Positions 17,481 through 28,351 of a DNA stretch of 64,000 bases are shown here, piece after piece. The DNA is from an uncultured Parabacteroides sp. (GTDB taxonomy: Bacteria > Bacteroidota > Bacteroidia > Bacteroidales > Tannerellaceae). Below the pieces are notes generated by a model, which saw only the letters and a list, made by a program, of their open reading frames with translations, was not told the DNA's origin and ran no database searches. Numbering within the stretch: the first letter of the stretch is position 1; each line of letters begins with the position of its first letter. A program made the translations under genes and the position numbers. The DNA is taken from contig CALUZR010000001.1 of assembly GCA_944325335.1 (NCBI GenBank), positions 1 to 64,000 on the forward strand. The letters run 5' to 3'.

Positions 17481-19073
17481 TTATTGTCTCTCGAAGTAAG
17501 GAAGGCGTTCGAGGGGGACGTCGAGGGTGATTTCCTTCGGTCCGCGCCAACGTTTGCCCGTGTCGTCGCGCCACGTTCCTTCCGGGAGGCGGACCCGGCG
17601 CGAGGTGCCCGGCGTCACCATGGGGGCGACGAGGTAACGGTCGCCCAGCATGAACTGGTCTTTGCAGTCGAGGAAACCGGCGTGCGGGAAGGCGTATTCC
17701 ATGCTGCGGACAATGGGTTCACCCGTCCGGGCAGCCTGCTTCGCCAACTGGAGGATGTACGTGCCCATCCGTTCGTGCAGGTGCGCCATGTCGCGGCAAA
17801 TGGCCAGATGCTTTTCATCGAGGATGCGCCACGGGGCGACGGAGAATTGCATCATCGGCATCAGGGCGTGGATTTGGCAGGAGCGGACGATGAGCTCCTG
17901 GTCGATGTTCGCAGGCGTGACGCCGAGGAACGACGAGAACTGCCCGCCGCCAATCATGTCGGGACAGGTATACGCATGCCCCAAGAGGCCGGCGGTCGTC
18001 ATGCCCGGAATGAGCATCTGCACGGCGTTCCACGAATAATCCTTATCGCCCAAGCGTTGCACCAACGCCTCGCCGCCGAGCTTGAACGAGGTGCGGAGCT
18101 CGTTGTACGGGAACTCCAGCCCCAGCTCCGCCCAGCGTTGGGAGAAGGTGTTCGCGTTGGCAGCCGGGTCGAAATAGGCATAATCGCCCTGCATGTACAT
18201 CACGTCGCCCGCATCGAACTTGAAGCCGTCGATGCCGTAACGTTGCTGCGCCTCGCGGAGTTTATCTTTCAGAAAGCGGGCGGCCTCCGGATTGGTGAGG
18301 TCATAGCATGCGCTAAAACCGTTCCACCAATGGATAATAGCCGCCTCGCCATCCTTCTTTTTCAGCAAAAAGCCCTTCGCGTCCAATTCGCGGAACTCCG
18401 GACTGTCGGGCGAGACGAACGGACACACCCAGACCATAAGCTTGAAGCCGTTCTGGTGCAGCGTATCAATCATTGCCTTCGGATCGGAGAAACGTTCCGG
18501 CTTGAACTCGAAATTTCCGTAATATTTGGTCCAGCTGTCGTCCACCATGAACACGCCGGTCGGAAAACCGTTCACCAAGACTTGCTTGGCATAGTTCATG
18601 ATATCCGGTTGATTTTGATTATACATTAACTCAATCCATGTGTTATATTGAGGCTTGCTGAAAAATATTTCTTCTGGGATTTGGCCGGACGGCGGAAAGT
18701 GCGCCTTCGAGGCGGCCAGGTAGGCTTCGCGGAGCGTCGAGCCTGCTTGGACTACCTCCGGCCGTTCATATTCCGATTGGATGTAGAGCGTATCGCCCGA
18801 GAAACGGTAGCGGAACGGTTGCTCGCTCCAAATGTACCGCCCTTCGGAAGAGACCATGAGCGGGACCACTTGGTTGTTGTAATTGTTGCGGCTGAGGTCT
18901 TCCCAGGACGTCTCGGAAGCGTAGGGCATCTGATGGGCGATACCGACCAACCCGCCCCACCATTTCTCGTTCGCGAGCGGCGGGACCGTCTGCTTATAGA
19001 CAGCTTGTGCAGCTGCCTCCTGGAGGAGGAAACTGCACAATCCAATCAGGATATAACTTGCGATTCGTTTCAT
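17481..19073 (-). CDS. Glycoside hydrolase family 31 (alpha-glucosidase-type)
   Basis: Exported alpha-glycosidase of 530 residues. Signal peptide 1-22 (MKRIASYILIGLCSFLLQEA). GH31 marks: VFMVDDSWTKYYGNFEF near 174-190, GFKLMVWVCPFVSPDS, and the nucleophile region GIDGFKFDAGD with Asp287 as the likely nucleophile. It lacks the long N- and C-terminal accessory domains of classic GH31 enzymes, as in the compact Bacteroidota subgroup. Its ATG overlaps the yidC stop by 4 bases, so it is cotranslated with yidC, a linkage without an evident functional logic. Exact substrate unknown. Confidence 0.87.
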   Translation of the reverse strand: MKRIASYILIGLCSFLLQEAAAQAVYKQTVPPLANEKWWGGLVGIAHQMPYASETSWEDLSRNNYNNQVVPLMVSSEGRYIWSEQPFRYRFSGDTLYIQSEYERPEVVQAGSTLREAYLAASKAHFPPSGQIPEEIFFSKPQYNTWIELMYNQNQPDIMNYAKQVLVNGFPTGVFMVDDSWTKYYGNFEFKPERFSDPKAMIDTLHQNGFKLMVWVCPFVSPDSPEFRELDAKGFLLKKKDGEAAIIHWWNGFSACYDLTNPEAARFLKDKLREAQQRYGIDGFKFDAGDVMYMQGDYAYFDPAANANTFSQRWAELGLEFPYNELRTSFKLGGEALVQRLGDKDYSWNAVQMLIPGMTTAGLLGHAYTCPDMIGGGQFSSFLGVTPANIDQELIVRSCQIHALMPMMQFSVAPWRILDEKHLAICRDMAHLHERMGTYILQLAKQAARTGEPIVRSMEYAFPHAGFLDCKDQFMLGDRYLVAPMVTPGTSRRVRLPEGTWRDDTGKRWRGPKEITLDVPLERLPYFERQ

Positions 19074-21013
19074 GATTGTTGTTGCTTTTTGCGTTGTTCG
19101 CGTTTGGCCAGTTGTTGCATCTGCTGCGCCCGGCGTTGTTCTTGCTGACGCTTGAGTTGCTCTTCCTGCATGCGTTGCGCCTCTTCCAGACGTTTCATGA
19201 ATCCGGATTTCTTCAGCGGCTTGCGCTTATTGGCTTCCAACTTCGCCAGCAGCTTCTCTTCGTTGATCGTGAAACGGAAGACGAGGGTCTGCGCGATGGT
19301 GATCAACGTCGAAATGAAGTAATAGTACGTCAAACCGGAAGCATAGCTATTGAAGATGAAGAGGAACATGAGCGGCATGAGGTACATCATCAGCTTCATG
19401 CCTGGCATCTGTTGCTGGCCGGTGTTCGTCATTTCCATATTATATTTGGTATAGACGATGTTCGTGATGGTCATCAACAAGCAGAAGAGACTGATATGGT
19501 TGCCAAAGTAAGTCGAGATGAGCGGGATGTGCACGTCCCAACTGATGATGGCGTCATACGTAGACAAGTCCTGCGCCCAAAGGAAGCTCTCGTGCCGCAG
19601 CTCGATGGCCGACGGAAAGAACATGAAGAGGGCGATCAAGATCGGCATCTGAAGCAATAACGGGATACATCCGCTCATCGGACTGGCTCCGGCGCGGCTA
19701 TACAGTTCCATGATTTGCCGTTGCCGTTCCATCGCCTGCTCTTGCTCCGGATACTTGGCATTGATTTCCTCCACCTGCGGACGCAACACGCGCATCTTTG
19801 CCGACGACATGTACGACTTGTAGGTGAGCGGATAGAGAATCAACTTCACGATAACCGTCAACAGGAAAATCAACCATCCGTAGTTGTTGATGTATTTGCC
19901 CAAAAAGTCGAACAACGGGATGACGAAGAACTGGTTCACCCAGCGGAAAATACCCCACCCCAGCGGGACGAGCTTCTCCAGGTGCAACTTATCGTCGCCC
20001 GAAAGATTATCGTTGTAATCGCTCAACAAGGCAAACTTATTCGGAATGAAATAGAACTGCAAATCCGTTGGTTGAGTGCCCAAAAGATCGAAAGGCACAT
20101 CGGCCGTAGCGTTAAAGGTCTTCAGATATTGCCCGTTGGCATGAGGGCGGGAATCCAGTTTGGCATTTTGGAATCCGTTCTTTGCCACCAATACGGTCGA
20201 GAAGTACATGTCCTTGAAACCAATCCAGTGCAAATCCTCTTTCATCGTCTTGTTGGCATGTCCGCTGGCGCTCAGGTAATCCACATCGTCGCCCATGACC
20301 TTATAATGCAGCTCTACATAGCGGTCTTCAAACGAGCGTCCCTTTTCTTGCTGGCGGATGTCTTGCGTCCAATTCAGATGAAGGGCTTGCGTATTGGGGG
20401 AAAGGAGTCCGTTCATGCCCGTCCCTTGGATCTTGAAATCCATCTTGTAATCGTCGGGAGCCAACGTATAGGAGAAGTCAATGTAGCTGTTCTCGTTCAA
20501 CGCCAAACGCATGACGAGGGCATTTGCATCGCTTCCCTGAATAGGCGTGAAATATAAATCCCGTGTATTGACTACTTGATTGGCGGCGGTCACGAATGTC
20601 AAATCGAATACCGATTCTTTGTCTTCGAAGAGAACCAGCGGTTTGCCTTCGTAATTGTCATACTCTTTCAATGTAGCAGAAACCACCCGTCCGCCTTTGG
20701 TACTCAAGACAACAGATACTTTTTCGTTTTCCAGCGTTACGAACTCTTCCGTACCGCTCATCTTGGAAGCAAACGAACCGAAGTTGGTTTGCAAACGAGC
20801 CATACGTACCGAATCGGGCAAACCGGCCAATGCTTCCATCGGGTCGGCATTCTGTTGAGCCAATTCGTTTTGTTTGATTTGTTCAATTCGCGCAATCGAG
20901 TCCTGATAACGCCGTTGGGCTTCTATCTGCTCCGGCGTGGGGCGGTTCAACCAACTGAAGCCGAACAGCACCAAGCCGATAAGCACGAAGCCGATAATTG
21001 TGTTTTTATCCAT
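19070..21013 (-). CDS. yidC: Membrane protein insertase YidC
   Basis: Inserts and folds inner-membrane proteins, alone or with Sec. 647 residues: N-terminal membrane helix (NTIIGFVLIGLVLFGFSW), a large periplasmic domain, then the conserved insertase core from about residue 370 (INNYGWLIFLLTVIVKLILY) with the amphipathic cytoplasmic region and CIPLLLQMPILIALFMFF. The C-terminus is a basic Gln-rich tail (QQEQRRAQQMQQLAKREQ), which in other species helps bind ribosomes. Six bases downstream of pyrG. Confidence 0.96.
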   Translation of the reverse strand: MDKNTIIGFVLIGLVLFGFSWLNRPTPEQIEAQRRYQDSIARIEQIKQNELAQQNADPMEALAGLPDSVRMARLQTNFGSFASKMSGTEEFVTLENEKVSVVLSTKGGRVVSATLKEYDNYEGKPLVLFEDKESVFDLTFVTAANQVVNTRDLYFTPIQGSDANALVMRLALNENSYIDFSYTLAPDDYKMDFKIQGTGMNGLLSPNTQALHLNWTQDIRQQEKGRSFEDRYVELHYKVMGDDVDYLSASGHANKTMKEDLHWIGFKDMYFSTVLVAKNGFQNAKLDSRPHANGQYLKTFNATADVPFDLLGTQPTDLQFYFIPNKFALLSDYNDNLSGDDKLHLEKLVPLGWGIFRWVNQFFVIPLFDFLGKYINNYGWLIFLLTVIVKLILYPLTYKSYMSSAKMRVLRPQVEEINAKYPEQEQAMERQRQIMELYSRAGASPMSGCIPLLLQMPILIALFMFFPSAIELRHESFLWAQDLSTYDAIISWDVHIPLISTYFGNHISLFCLLMTITNIVYTKYNMEMTNTGQQQMPGMKLMMYLMPLMFLFIFNSYASGLTYYYFISTLITIAQTLVFRFTINEEKLLAKLEANKRKPLKKSGFMKRLEEAQRMQEEQLKRQQEQRRAQQMQQLAKREQRKKQQQS

Positions 21014-21019
21014 CTATGA

Positions 21020-22699
<1,680 letters not shown>

Positions 22700-22898
22700 C
22701 TAATGGCACACTATCTCCTCAAAAATATACTGCCAAGAGATTGGTTTGGAACATGTGAACATGCATCATAATAGAAGATGCCGCATCTCTATGGCACAAT
22801 CCCCGGGTTGAGATTATGCTACGAAAATGCGACACCTTATTTAATAGAATTTCACACCTTAGCGACTCCTTAAATTCGGCGGACAGCCAAACGATTCT

Positions 22899-22952
22899 TA
22901 ACTTTGTTCCATGAAATTTATGCCTATAAAAGCCAGCGAACATAGGCATAAA
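22899..22952 (+). promoter_or_regulatory. Orphan -7 box followed by a TTTATGCCTAT hairpin
   Basis: TAACTTTG at 22899-22906 faces the plus strand, where no large gene follows. Eleven bases on, TTTATGCCTAT (22917-22927) pairs perfectly with ATAGGCATAAA (22942-22952). An 18-codon frame starts at 22911. The same inverted pair flanks the repeat at 42527-42606. This could start a small RNA or be part of a repeat element; on the other strand the hairpin lies downstream of fmt. The rest of the fmt-pyrG space (22689-22898, 22953-23029) shows nothing I recognise. Confidence 0.35.
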
Positions 22953-23029
22953 GTTCAGGGTTTATAACGATGTTTTTTGTAAGACATTACCGAATCTGCC
23001 AACCATTACAACGAACGTGTCATAACTCG

Positions 23030-24001
23030 TTATTCCACCTGCACAGGATGCTGCTTCATCCCATTGAGGAAGGCAGAGACGGGCATCCGTTTCTTCCCAG
23101 CCAGCTGGAGGGAAAGGAGGCGAAGGTATCCACCCTCGACGGCCACCTCGAGATAGGTCTTCCCGTCTGTGCGGAGAGTGCCCGCAGCATCGGTGTGTAC
23201 GGCGGGGCGCATCTCGGTTTCATACACCTTTAGCACTTGGTGTTTACCATCGATATCAACGAGTTCTGTCCAAGCAGCGGGATAAGGCGAGAGGCCACGC
23301 ACGAAATCGTAAATGCGCTTCAGAGGCAGATGCCAGTCGATACGGCAGGTATCTTTGAAGATTTTCGGGGCGGGACGAAGCTCCTCTGCATCGCGCATGA
23401 ATTGATCCTGCGGAATGGCTTCGGCTTTCCCCGCGAGGATGAGGTCGACGGTTTCCGTGACCAGCCCGGCACCCAGCGTCATCAACTCGTCGTGCACCTT
23501 GCCCACGTCGTCGGTCTCGGCAATGGGGAGACGTCGTTGGAGGATAATCTTCCCCGTATCAATCTCGTGCGTGAGGAAGAAGGTAGTGACGCCGGTTTCC
23601 TGCTCGCCATTGATGATTGCCCAATTGATGGGAGCCGCGCCGCGATACTGGGGCAAAAGGGAAGCATGGAGGTTGAACGTACCAAGACGGGGCATATTCC
23701 ACACCACCTCGGGCAACATGCGGAAGGCCACCACAATTTGCAAATCCGCCTGCCATGCACGTAAGGCGTTGAGAAACTCTTCCGCTTTGAGCTTCTCGGG
23801 TTGGAGGACGGGAAGTCCCACCGAAAGGGCGTATTGCTTCACTGCACTTGCTTGAAGGACACTTCCATGACGCCCCATGGGTTTGTCGGGCATCGTAATG
23901 ACACCCACGACATTATATCCCCCTTCAACCAAAGCACGCAAACTGGCTACGGCAAAATCCGGGGTGCCCATATAGACAATTCTCAAATCTTCTTTCTTCA
24001 T
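23030..24001 (-). CDS. fmt: Methionyl-tRNA formyltransferase
   Basis: Formylates initiator Met-tRNA for translation start. 323 residues. Seen: N-terminal IVYMGTPDFAVASL, the formyl-folate binding stretch NLHASLLPQYRGAAPI with its Asn/His, and GVTTFFLTHEIDTG. The C-terminal OB-like domain begins near residue 205. Last gene of a minus-strand run yrdC, sugar transferase, clc, fmt with gaps of 1, 6 and 40 bases. Confidence 0.96.
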   Translation of the reverse strand: MKKEDLRIVYMGTPDFAVASLRALVEGGYNVVGVITMPDKPMGRHGSVLQASAVKQYALSVGLPVLQPEKLKAEEFLNALRAWQADLQIVVAFRMLPEVVWNMPRLGTFNLHASLLPQYRGAAPINWAIINGEQETGVTTFFLTHEIDTGKIILQRRLPIAETDDVGKVHDELMTLGAGLVTETVDLILAGKAEAIPQDQFMRDAEELRPAPKIFKDTCRIDWHLPLKRIYDFVRGLSPYPAAWTELVDIDGKHQVLKVYETEMRPAVHTDAAGTLRTDGKTYLEVAVEGGYLRLLSLQLAGKKRMPVSAFLNGMKQHPVQVE

Positions 24002-24041
24002 ATATGCTTAATTATTAATATTTATTTCATGATATGGCAAA

Positions 24042-25829
24042 TTAATCCCCCGAGAAGGTATCGACAAGTACCTCACGGTAAGAATTGAATATCTTCGATT
24101 TAGACATGAATCCCATGTAGCGGCCCGTTTCGTCAATGACGGGAAGATTCCAAGCCTTCGTATCATCGAACGTTTGCATGATTTGCTCCATAGGCGTATT
24201 AATGACAATCTTCGCCGGGGCGGAGACCATGAACTTCGAGACGCGAAAGCGGTTGTACAATTCGGGACGGAACATAATGTTGCGGATATTGTCCAAAAGA
24301 ACGATGCCGAGAAGGACGCCCCGTTCATCTACCACCGGAAAGACATTACGGCTGCTCCGGGCGATGACCTTCACCATGTCGCCCAGCGTCATATCAGGCG
24401 AAACAGTTTGGAAATCACGCTCGATGATACTATCCGTACTGAGGAGCGTAAGGACGGCCTTGTCCTTGTGATGCGTTAAAAGTTCACCCTTTTGCGCCAA
24501 GCGCATGGAATAAATACTATGCGGTTCGAACATGATAATCGTGAGGTACGAGCCAATCGACACAATCATGAGCGGGAGGAAAAGATCATAACCACCCGTA
24601 AGCTCGGCGATTAGGAAAACGCCCGTGAGCGGTGCATGCATCACTCCCGACATTACTCCCGCCATGCCCAGGAGAGCGAAGTTCTTCTCCGAAAGGTACA
24701 TCGTAAAGGGGAAATAGTTCGAGACGTGCGCGAAAATAAATCCAGCGATACACCCCAAATAGAGGCTCGGTGCGAAGATACCACCACATCCACCGCCTCC
24801 GTTCGTCGCGCTCGAGGCAAATACCTTCATCAAGAGAATCAACCCAAGGAAGACTATGATGCCGAAATAGGAATCGTTCAAAGAATAGAACATGCTATTG
24901 TCCATCAACCCCGCGAATTGCCCGTTCAAAAGCAAGCCTATCGTATCATATCCTTCACCATAAAGCGGGGGAAATACGAAAATAAGCAAACTAAGCATCA
25001 CGCCTCCCATGACGTACTTCCGCCAGAACGACGTCCCGTAGAGGCGGAATTTACCTTCAATCCAATTCATCACTCGAGTGAAATAAAGCGACACCAACCC
25101 ACAAAAGATACCCAAAAGAAGAACATACGGGATGCGTTCGATGGCAAATACTTCAGTTTGCGAGAAATGGAACAATGCCTCCGTGCCAGTAAAGATATAC
25201 GAGACCGTAGCGGCCGTGACCGACGTGATCAACAAAGGCAAGACAGAGGTCATCGTAAGGTCGAGCATCAATACTTCGATCACAAACACCAACCCCGCAA
25301 TCGGCGCCTTGAAGATGCCAGCAATCGCACCCGCCGCTCCGCACCCTACGAGCAACATCAACGTCTTTTGCTCCATGCGGAAAAGACGCCCCAGGTTCGA
25401 ACCAATCGCCGCTCCTGTAAGGACGATCGGCGCCTCCGCCCCGACCGAACCACCAAATCCGATGGTCACGGAGCTGGCCACCGTAGAAGACCACACGTTA
25501 TGCAACTTGATGCGGCTCTTTCGTTGGGAAATGGCATAGAGGATCTTCGTTACCCCATGACTGATATCATCCCGCACGACATACTTCACAAACAACCCCG
25601 AAAGCAAAATACCCACTACGGGATACAAAAGATAAAGATAATTCACCTGGTCGGCATCGAAATTGACCGATAAGAGATGTTGTATCCAATGGATCAAATT
25701 CTTCAGGATGATGGCCGAAGCCGCCGTGCATATCCCGACCAAGAAGCTCACGATCAATACGAAGTGCTTCTCCTTGATTGTATTCTCCCGCCAAAGCAGG
25801 AATTTATAAAACCATCTATTTTTTACCAT
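24042..25829 (-). CDS. ClC-family chloride channel/transporter with CBS pair
   Basis: Inner-membrane anion transport protein, 595 residues, about ten or more membrane helices and two CBS domains in the last 140 residues. Signature segments: GFGGSVGAEAPIVLTGAAIG near 125-144 and GGGGCGGIFAPSLYLG near 345-360. At the place of the gating glutamate of E. coli ClC (GREGP) this protein has Val129 (GSVGA), so it may conduct as a channel rather than exchange H+ for Cl-; that depends on my alignment. CBS domains may sense nucleotides. Confidence 0.9.
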   Translation of the reverse strand: MVKNRWFYKFLLWRENTIKEKHFVLIVSFLVGICTAASAIILKNLIHWIQHLLSVNFDADQVNYLYLLYPVVGILLSGLFVKYVVRDDISHGVTKILYAISQRKSRIKLHNVWSSTVASSVTIGFGGSVGAEAPIVLTGAAIGSNLGRLFRMEQKTLMLLVGCGAAGAIAGIFKAPIAGLVFVIEVLMLDLTMTSVLPLLITSVTAATVSYIFTGTEALFHFSQTEVFAIERIPYVLLLGIFCGLVSLYFTRVMNWIEGKFRLYGTSFWRKYVMGGVMLSLLIFVFPPLYGEGYDTIGLLLNGQFAGLMDNSMFYSLNDSYFGIIVFLGLILLMKVFASSATNGGGGCGGIFAPSLYLGCIAGFIFAHVSNYFPFTMYLSEKNFALLGMAGVMSGVMHAPLTGVFLIAELTGGYDLFLPLMIVSIGSYLTIIMFEPHSIYSMRLAQKGELLTHHKDKAVLTLLSTDSIIERDFQTVSPDMTLGDMVKVIARSSRNVFPVVDERGVLLGIVLLDNIRNIMFRPELYNRFRVSKFMVSAPAKIVINTPMEQIMQTFDDTKAWNLPVIDETGRYMGFMSKSKIFNSYREVLVDTFSGD

Positions 25830-25835
25830 ATCATA

Positions 25836-27239
25836 TCAAACTCCTTTACCCGTCAGCACTGTCTTGACCGTATACACCAGAATGGCGATGTCTAAGGCAA
25901 GCGACATGTTTTCATAATATACTATATCATATTCCAAACGCGCAATCATCTGGTCGACCGTACCCGCATAGCCATACTTCACCATGCCCAGCGAGGTGAT
26001 ACCCGGACGGACGTTATGAAGCAAATAATAATAGGGCGCTTTCTGGACAATCTGATCGATGAAATATTTCCTTTCCGGACGTGGACCTACCAACGACATA
26101 TCGCCCTTCAGAACGTTCCAGAACTGGGGCAATTCGTCCAAACGATATTTCCGCATCACTAAGCCGAAAGGCGTAATCCGCTCATCGTCTTCGCGCGAAA
26201 GCATCGGACCTTTCTCTTCCGAACCCACATACATCGTGCGGAACTTATAGATCAGGAACGGACGCCCATGCAAGCCAATGCGCTCTTGCTTGTAGATAAT
26301 CGGTCCGGGCGAATCCCGCTTCACCCGCCAAGCAATGTACAAATACAAGGGCGAGAGCAAGAGAAGCATCGAGGCAGAAACCACCCGGTCGGCAAAGAGC
26401 TTGATGTTCTGCTCGGCGGGCGAGAAGTTGTTCTCCGTAATAGCCGCGAGGGGCACGCCATTCACCGCCTGCAAGCGTATCTTCGAGAAGGGCACCGATT
26501 GCTTGTCCATCCACACCTTGATCGGTTTCTTATAAATATATAAGGTATAGAGGAACTGGGAGAGGGCGATGCTATCCAAGTCCTCGGTCGCTACGATAAG
26601 CTCATCTATAGCTCCTTGTTGGATAAGCTCGGGTACCGATGCCTTTTCATGCCAAACCAGCTCGCGGGGCACGGCCTCCTTCTCCTTTTCGCCCACCGGG
26701 ACATAGCCCACCACGCGGTATCCCACGGCTTGTAATTGCCCGGCAATCGAAAGGGCACGCGCTCCCGTCCCGAATATCACCACCCGCTGGAACACCTTTC
26801 CCCGCTTCAAGCTATCCAAGAAATGGGTCGTAATCCAAAGGCGGACCAAATAGGTGAGGCCGAAGTGCGTCCCGAACAATACTATAATAAATTGGTAATA
26901 CGTCTGGTAAGCAAAAGGGGTCTCGTTGATAATCAACGTAAAGAACAGGACAAGGACACCCGCAAACGAGGATATCAACGTCAACCATAGCTCGTTCAGC
27001 CTCGAACGGGAAACTGGAAGGTTGTAATATCCCGAGAAATAATACACCACCCACCAGAAGAACGGAATCCCCACCTGCCCTAAAAGCACATGCGGATAGC
27101 AAAGGTACTCGCCCAGCGTGCTCACCTCCCGGAATACCACCAAATGGTTATACCGGAAGAGATTGAACATGAACCAAGCCAATGCCGCCGTCCCGAAATC
27201 GGCCACCACGTACTTTCCTATTTGCCACCACCTGTTCAT
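25836..27239 (-). CDS. Polyprenyl-phosphate sugar-1-phosphate transferase (WcaJ/WbaP type)
   Basis: Initiates exopolysaccharide or O-antigen synthesis by moving a sugar phosphate to undecaprenyl phosphate in the inner membrane. 467 residues: four to five N-terminal membrane helices, a CoA-binding-like middle domain (VVIFGTGARALSIAGQL), one further helix, and the catalytic bacterial sugar transferase domain with SPGPIIYKQERIG, YKFRTMY, RKYRLDELPQFWNVL and GDMSLVGPRPER. Its ATG is 1 base from the yrdC stop. No other polysaccharide genes are nearby. Confidence 0.9.
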   Translation of the reverse strand: MNRWWQIGKYVVADFGTAALAWFMFNLFRYNHLVVFREVSTLGEYLCYPHVLLGQVGIPFFWWVVYYFSGYYNLPVSRSRLNELWLTLISSFAGVLVLFFTLIINETPFAYQTYYQFIIVLFGTHFGLTYLVRLWITTHFLDSLKRGKVFQRVVIFGTGARALSIAGQLQAVGYRVVGYVPVGEKEKEAVPRELVWHEKASVPELIQQGAIDELIVATEDLDSIALSQFLYTLYIYKKPIKVWMDKQSVPFSKIRLQAVNGVPLAAITENNFSPAEQNIKLFADRVVSASMLLLLSPLYLYIAWRVKRDSPGPIIYKQERIGLHGRPFLIYKFRTMYVGSEEKGPMLSREDDERITPFGLVMRKYRLDELPQFWNVLKGDMSLVGPRPERKYFIDQIVQKAPYYYLLHNVRPGITSLGMVKYGYAGTVDQMIARLEYDIVYYENMSLALDIAILVYTVKTVLTGKGV

Positions 27240-27240
27240 A

Positions 27241-27810
27241 TCACCGGATGAGCTGGAAAAGACCGCCTTTACTCAACTTGATGATGTGCGAAGGCGCCGC
27301 CTTTTGCCGGTCGTCTTGCCTATAATTTACAATATAATCCACACCTTGCTTGATGATGTCGGATATCTCGCTAAAATTCGCCGGCGAGGGTTCCCCGCTC
27401 ACATTGGCCGAAGTCGATACCAAAGGCTTACGGAATTGGAAACAAAGCTTCTGCGAGAACGCCTCTTGCGTGACACGAATGCCCACGCTTCCGTCCTCAC
27501 CCAGCAGGTTCGATGCCAAGTTCCGCCCCTTGTCATAGATAATCGTAAGCGGACCATCGTCCACCTCGATCAAGTTCCACGCGATGTCTGGCACCTCTTC
27601 CACGTATGTTTCCAATCGTGCGGCACTATCCACGAGCACCAGCATCGCCTTATTGTCCACACGCCGCTTGAGTTCGTACACCCGGCGTACCGCTTCTTCG
27701 TTCGTCGCATCGCACCCGATTCCCCAAATCGTATCGGTGGGGTACAGAATGAGTCCGCCCTTTTGCATCGTTTGGCATGCATTCCGTATGTCTTCTTCCC
27801 ATGAAATCAT
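27241..27810 (-). CDS. L-threonylcarbamoyladenylate synthase, YrdC/Sua5 family
   Basis: Makes the threonylcarbamoyl-AMP used for the t6A37 modification of tRNAs that read ANN codons. 189 residues, the YrdC-only form without the Sua5 C-terminal domain. Seen: GGLILYPTDTIWGIGCDA, YELKRRVDNKAMLVLV and the SANVSGEPSP loop. First gene of its transcript; the only -7 box found upstream is about 265 bases away, which places a palindromic array in the leader. Confidence 0.93.
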   Translation of the reverse strand: MISWEEDIRNACQTMQKGGLILYPTDTIWGIGCDATNEEAVRRVYELKRRVDNKAMLVLVDSAARLETYVEEVPDIAWNLIEVDDGPLTIIYDKGRNLASNLLGEDGSVGIRVTQEAFSQKLCFQFRKPLVSTSANVSGEPSPANFSEISDIIKQGVDYIVNYRQDDRQKAAPSHIIKLSKGGLFQLIR

Positions 27811-27903
27811 TGTCTTTCTTCCTATTTATTTATTAAAACAATCCTATCTATTCTTCGAAAAGCCCCTATGGAAACTTCCTTTCCCGCCTACCATTTCTAC
27901 ACG

Positions 27904-27987
27904 CATCGTCGATATTTCTTTATCTTTAGCCTAAAGATACACAAATATCGTCGATGTTTGTACAAATATCGTCGATATTTATAGAAA
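27904..27987. repeat. Hybrid palindromic array: two unit families in one 21-bp register
   Basis: Units start at 27904, 27925, 27946 and 27967. Units 1, 3 and 4 carry the ATCGTCGAT core also found at 58642. The second 21-bp step instead contains ATCTTTAGCCTAAAGAT (27922-27938), the core of the arrays at 3293, 47680 and 63558. The period stays exactly 21 across the switch. Placed between yrdC and its presumed promoter. Nearby at 28011 is a single ATAGGCAT motif; the remainder of 27811-28351 holds the promoters and hairpin listed separately. Confidence 0.85.
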
Positions 27988-28074
27988 TAACACCTATGTT
28001 CGAAACTATTCATAGGCATCTTTCTAAGTTTTCACGCCGGTGAACCAATTTCCCCTCGGGAGCTTTTGCGCAGG

Positions 28075-28082
28075 CAAAAGTA
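28075..28082 (-). promoter_or_regulatory. -7 box of the yrdC-clc-fmt transcript
   Basis: Minus strand TACTTTTG; leader to the yrdC ATG about 260 bases. Confidence 0.45.
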
Positions 28083-28165
28083 CAAATCATTCGCGTAGTT
28101 TCAGAAAAATAACAAGAAAAAATCTATTTTCAGGGGCAAAGCAGGGAAATCCGGATTTTAATGCG

Positions 28166-28173
28166 TACCTTTA
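28166..28173 (+). promoter_or_regulatory. Weak -7 box of recJ-recQ
   Basis: TACCTTTA differs from TAnnTTTG at the last base. It lies 186 bases before recJ and upstream of the 26-bp hairpin. Confidence 0.35.
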
Positions 28174-28207
28174 CATGTCGAAAACGGGAGATGCGCCAGG
28201 AAAGGGC

Positions 28208-28295
28208 TCAACACGGAGTCACAGAGACACGGAGCATGAAAGGTCCGCATCTCGGAATAAGCAAAAAATTCCGTGCCTCTGTGCCTCCGTGTTGA
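28208..28295 (+). repeat. 26-bp inverted repeat in the recJ leader
   Basis: Arms 28208-28233 and 28270-28295 are complementary over 26 bases with two positions that would be G-U pairs in RNA. Each arm is itself built of near-repeats of CACGGAG and CACAGAG. It ends 56 bases before the recJ ATG and could act as an attenuator or be an inserted repeat. Confidence 0.75.
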
Positions 28296-28351
28296 ATAAA
28301 TCCGATACGTGCAAGCCCCTTTTAAGATAGATAAAAAAGTAAAATAATATA

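Noticed and set aside
22719..22949. 76-codon frame on the minus strand between fmt and pyrG
   Set aside because: Overlaps a hairpin and a promoter-like box, has mixed hydrophobic/charged low-quality composition and no upstream signal.
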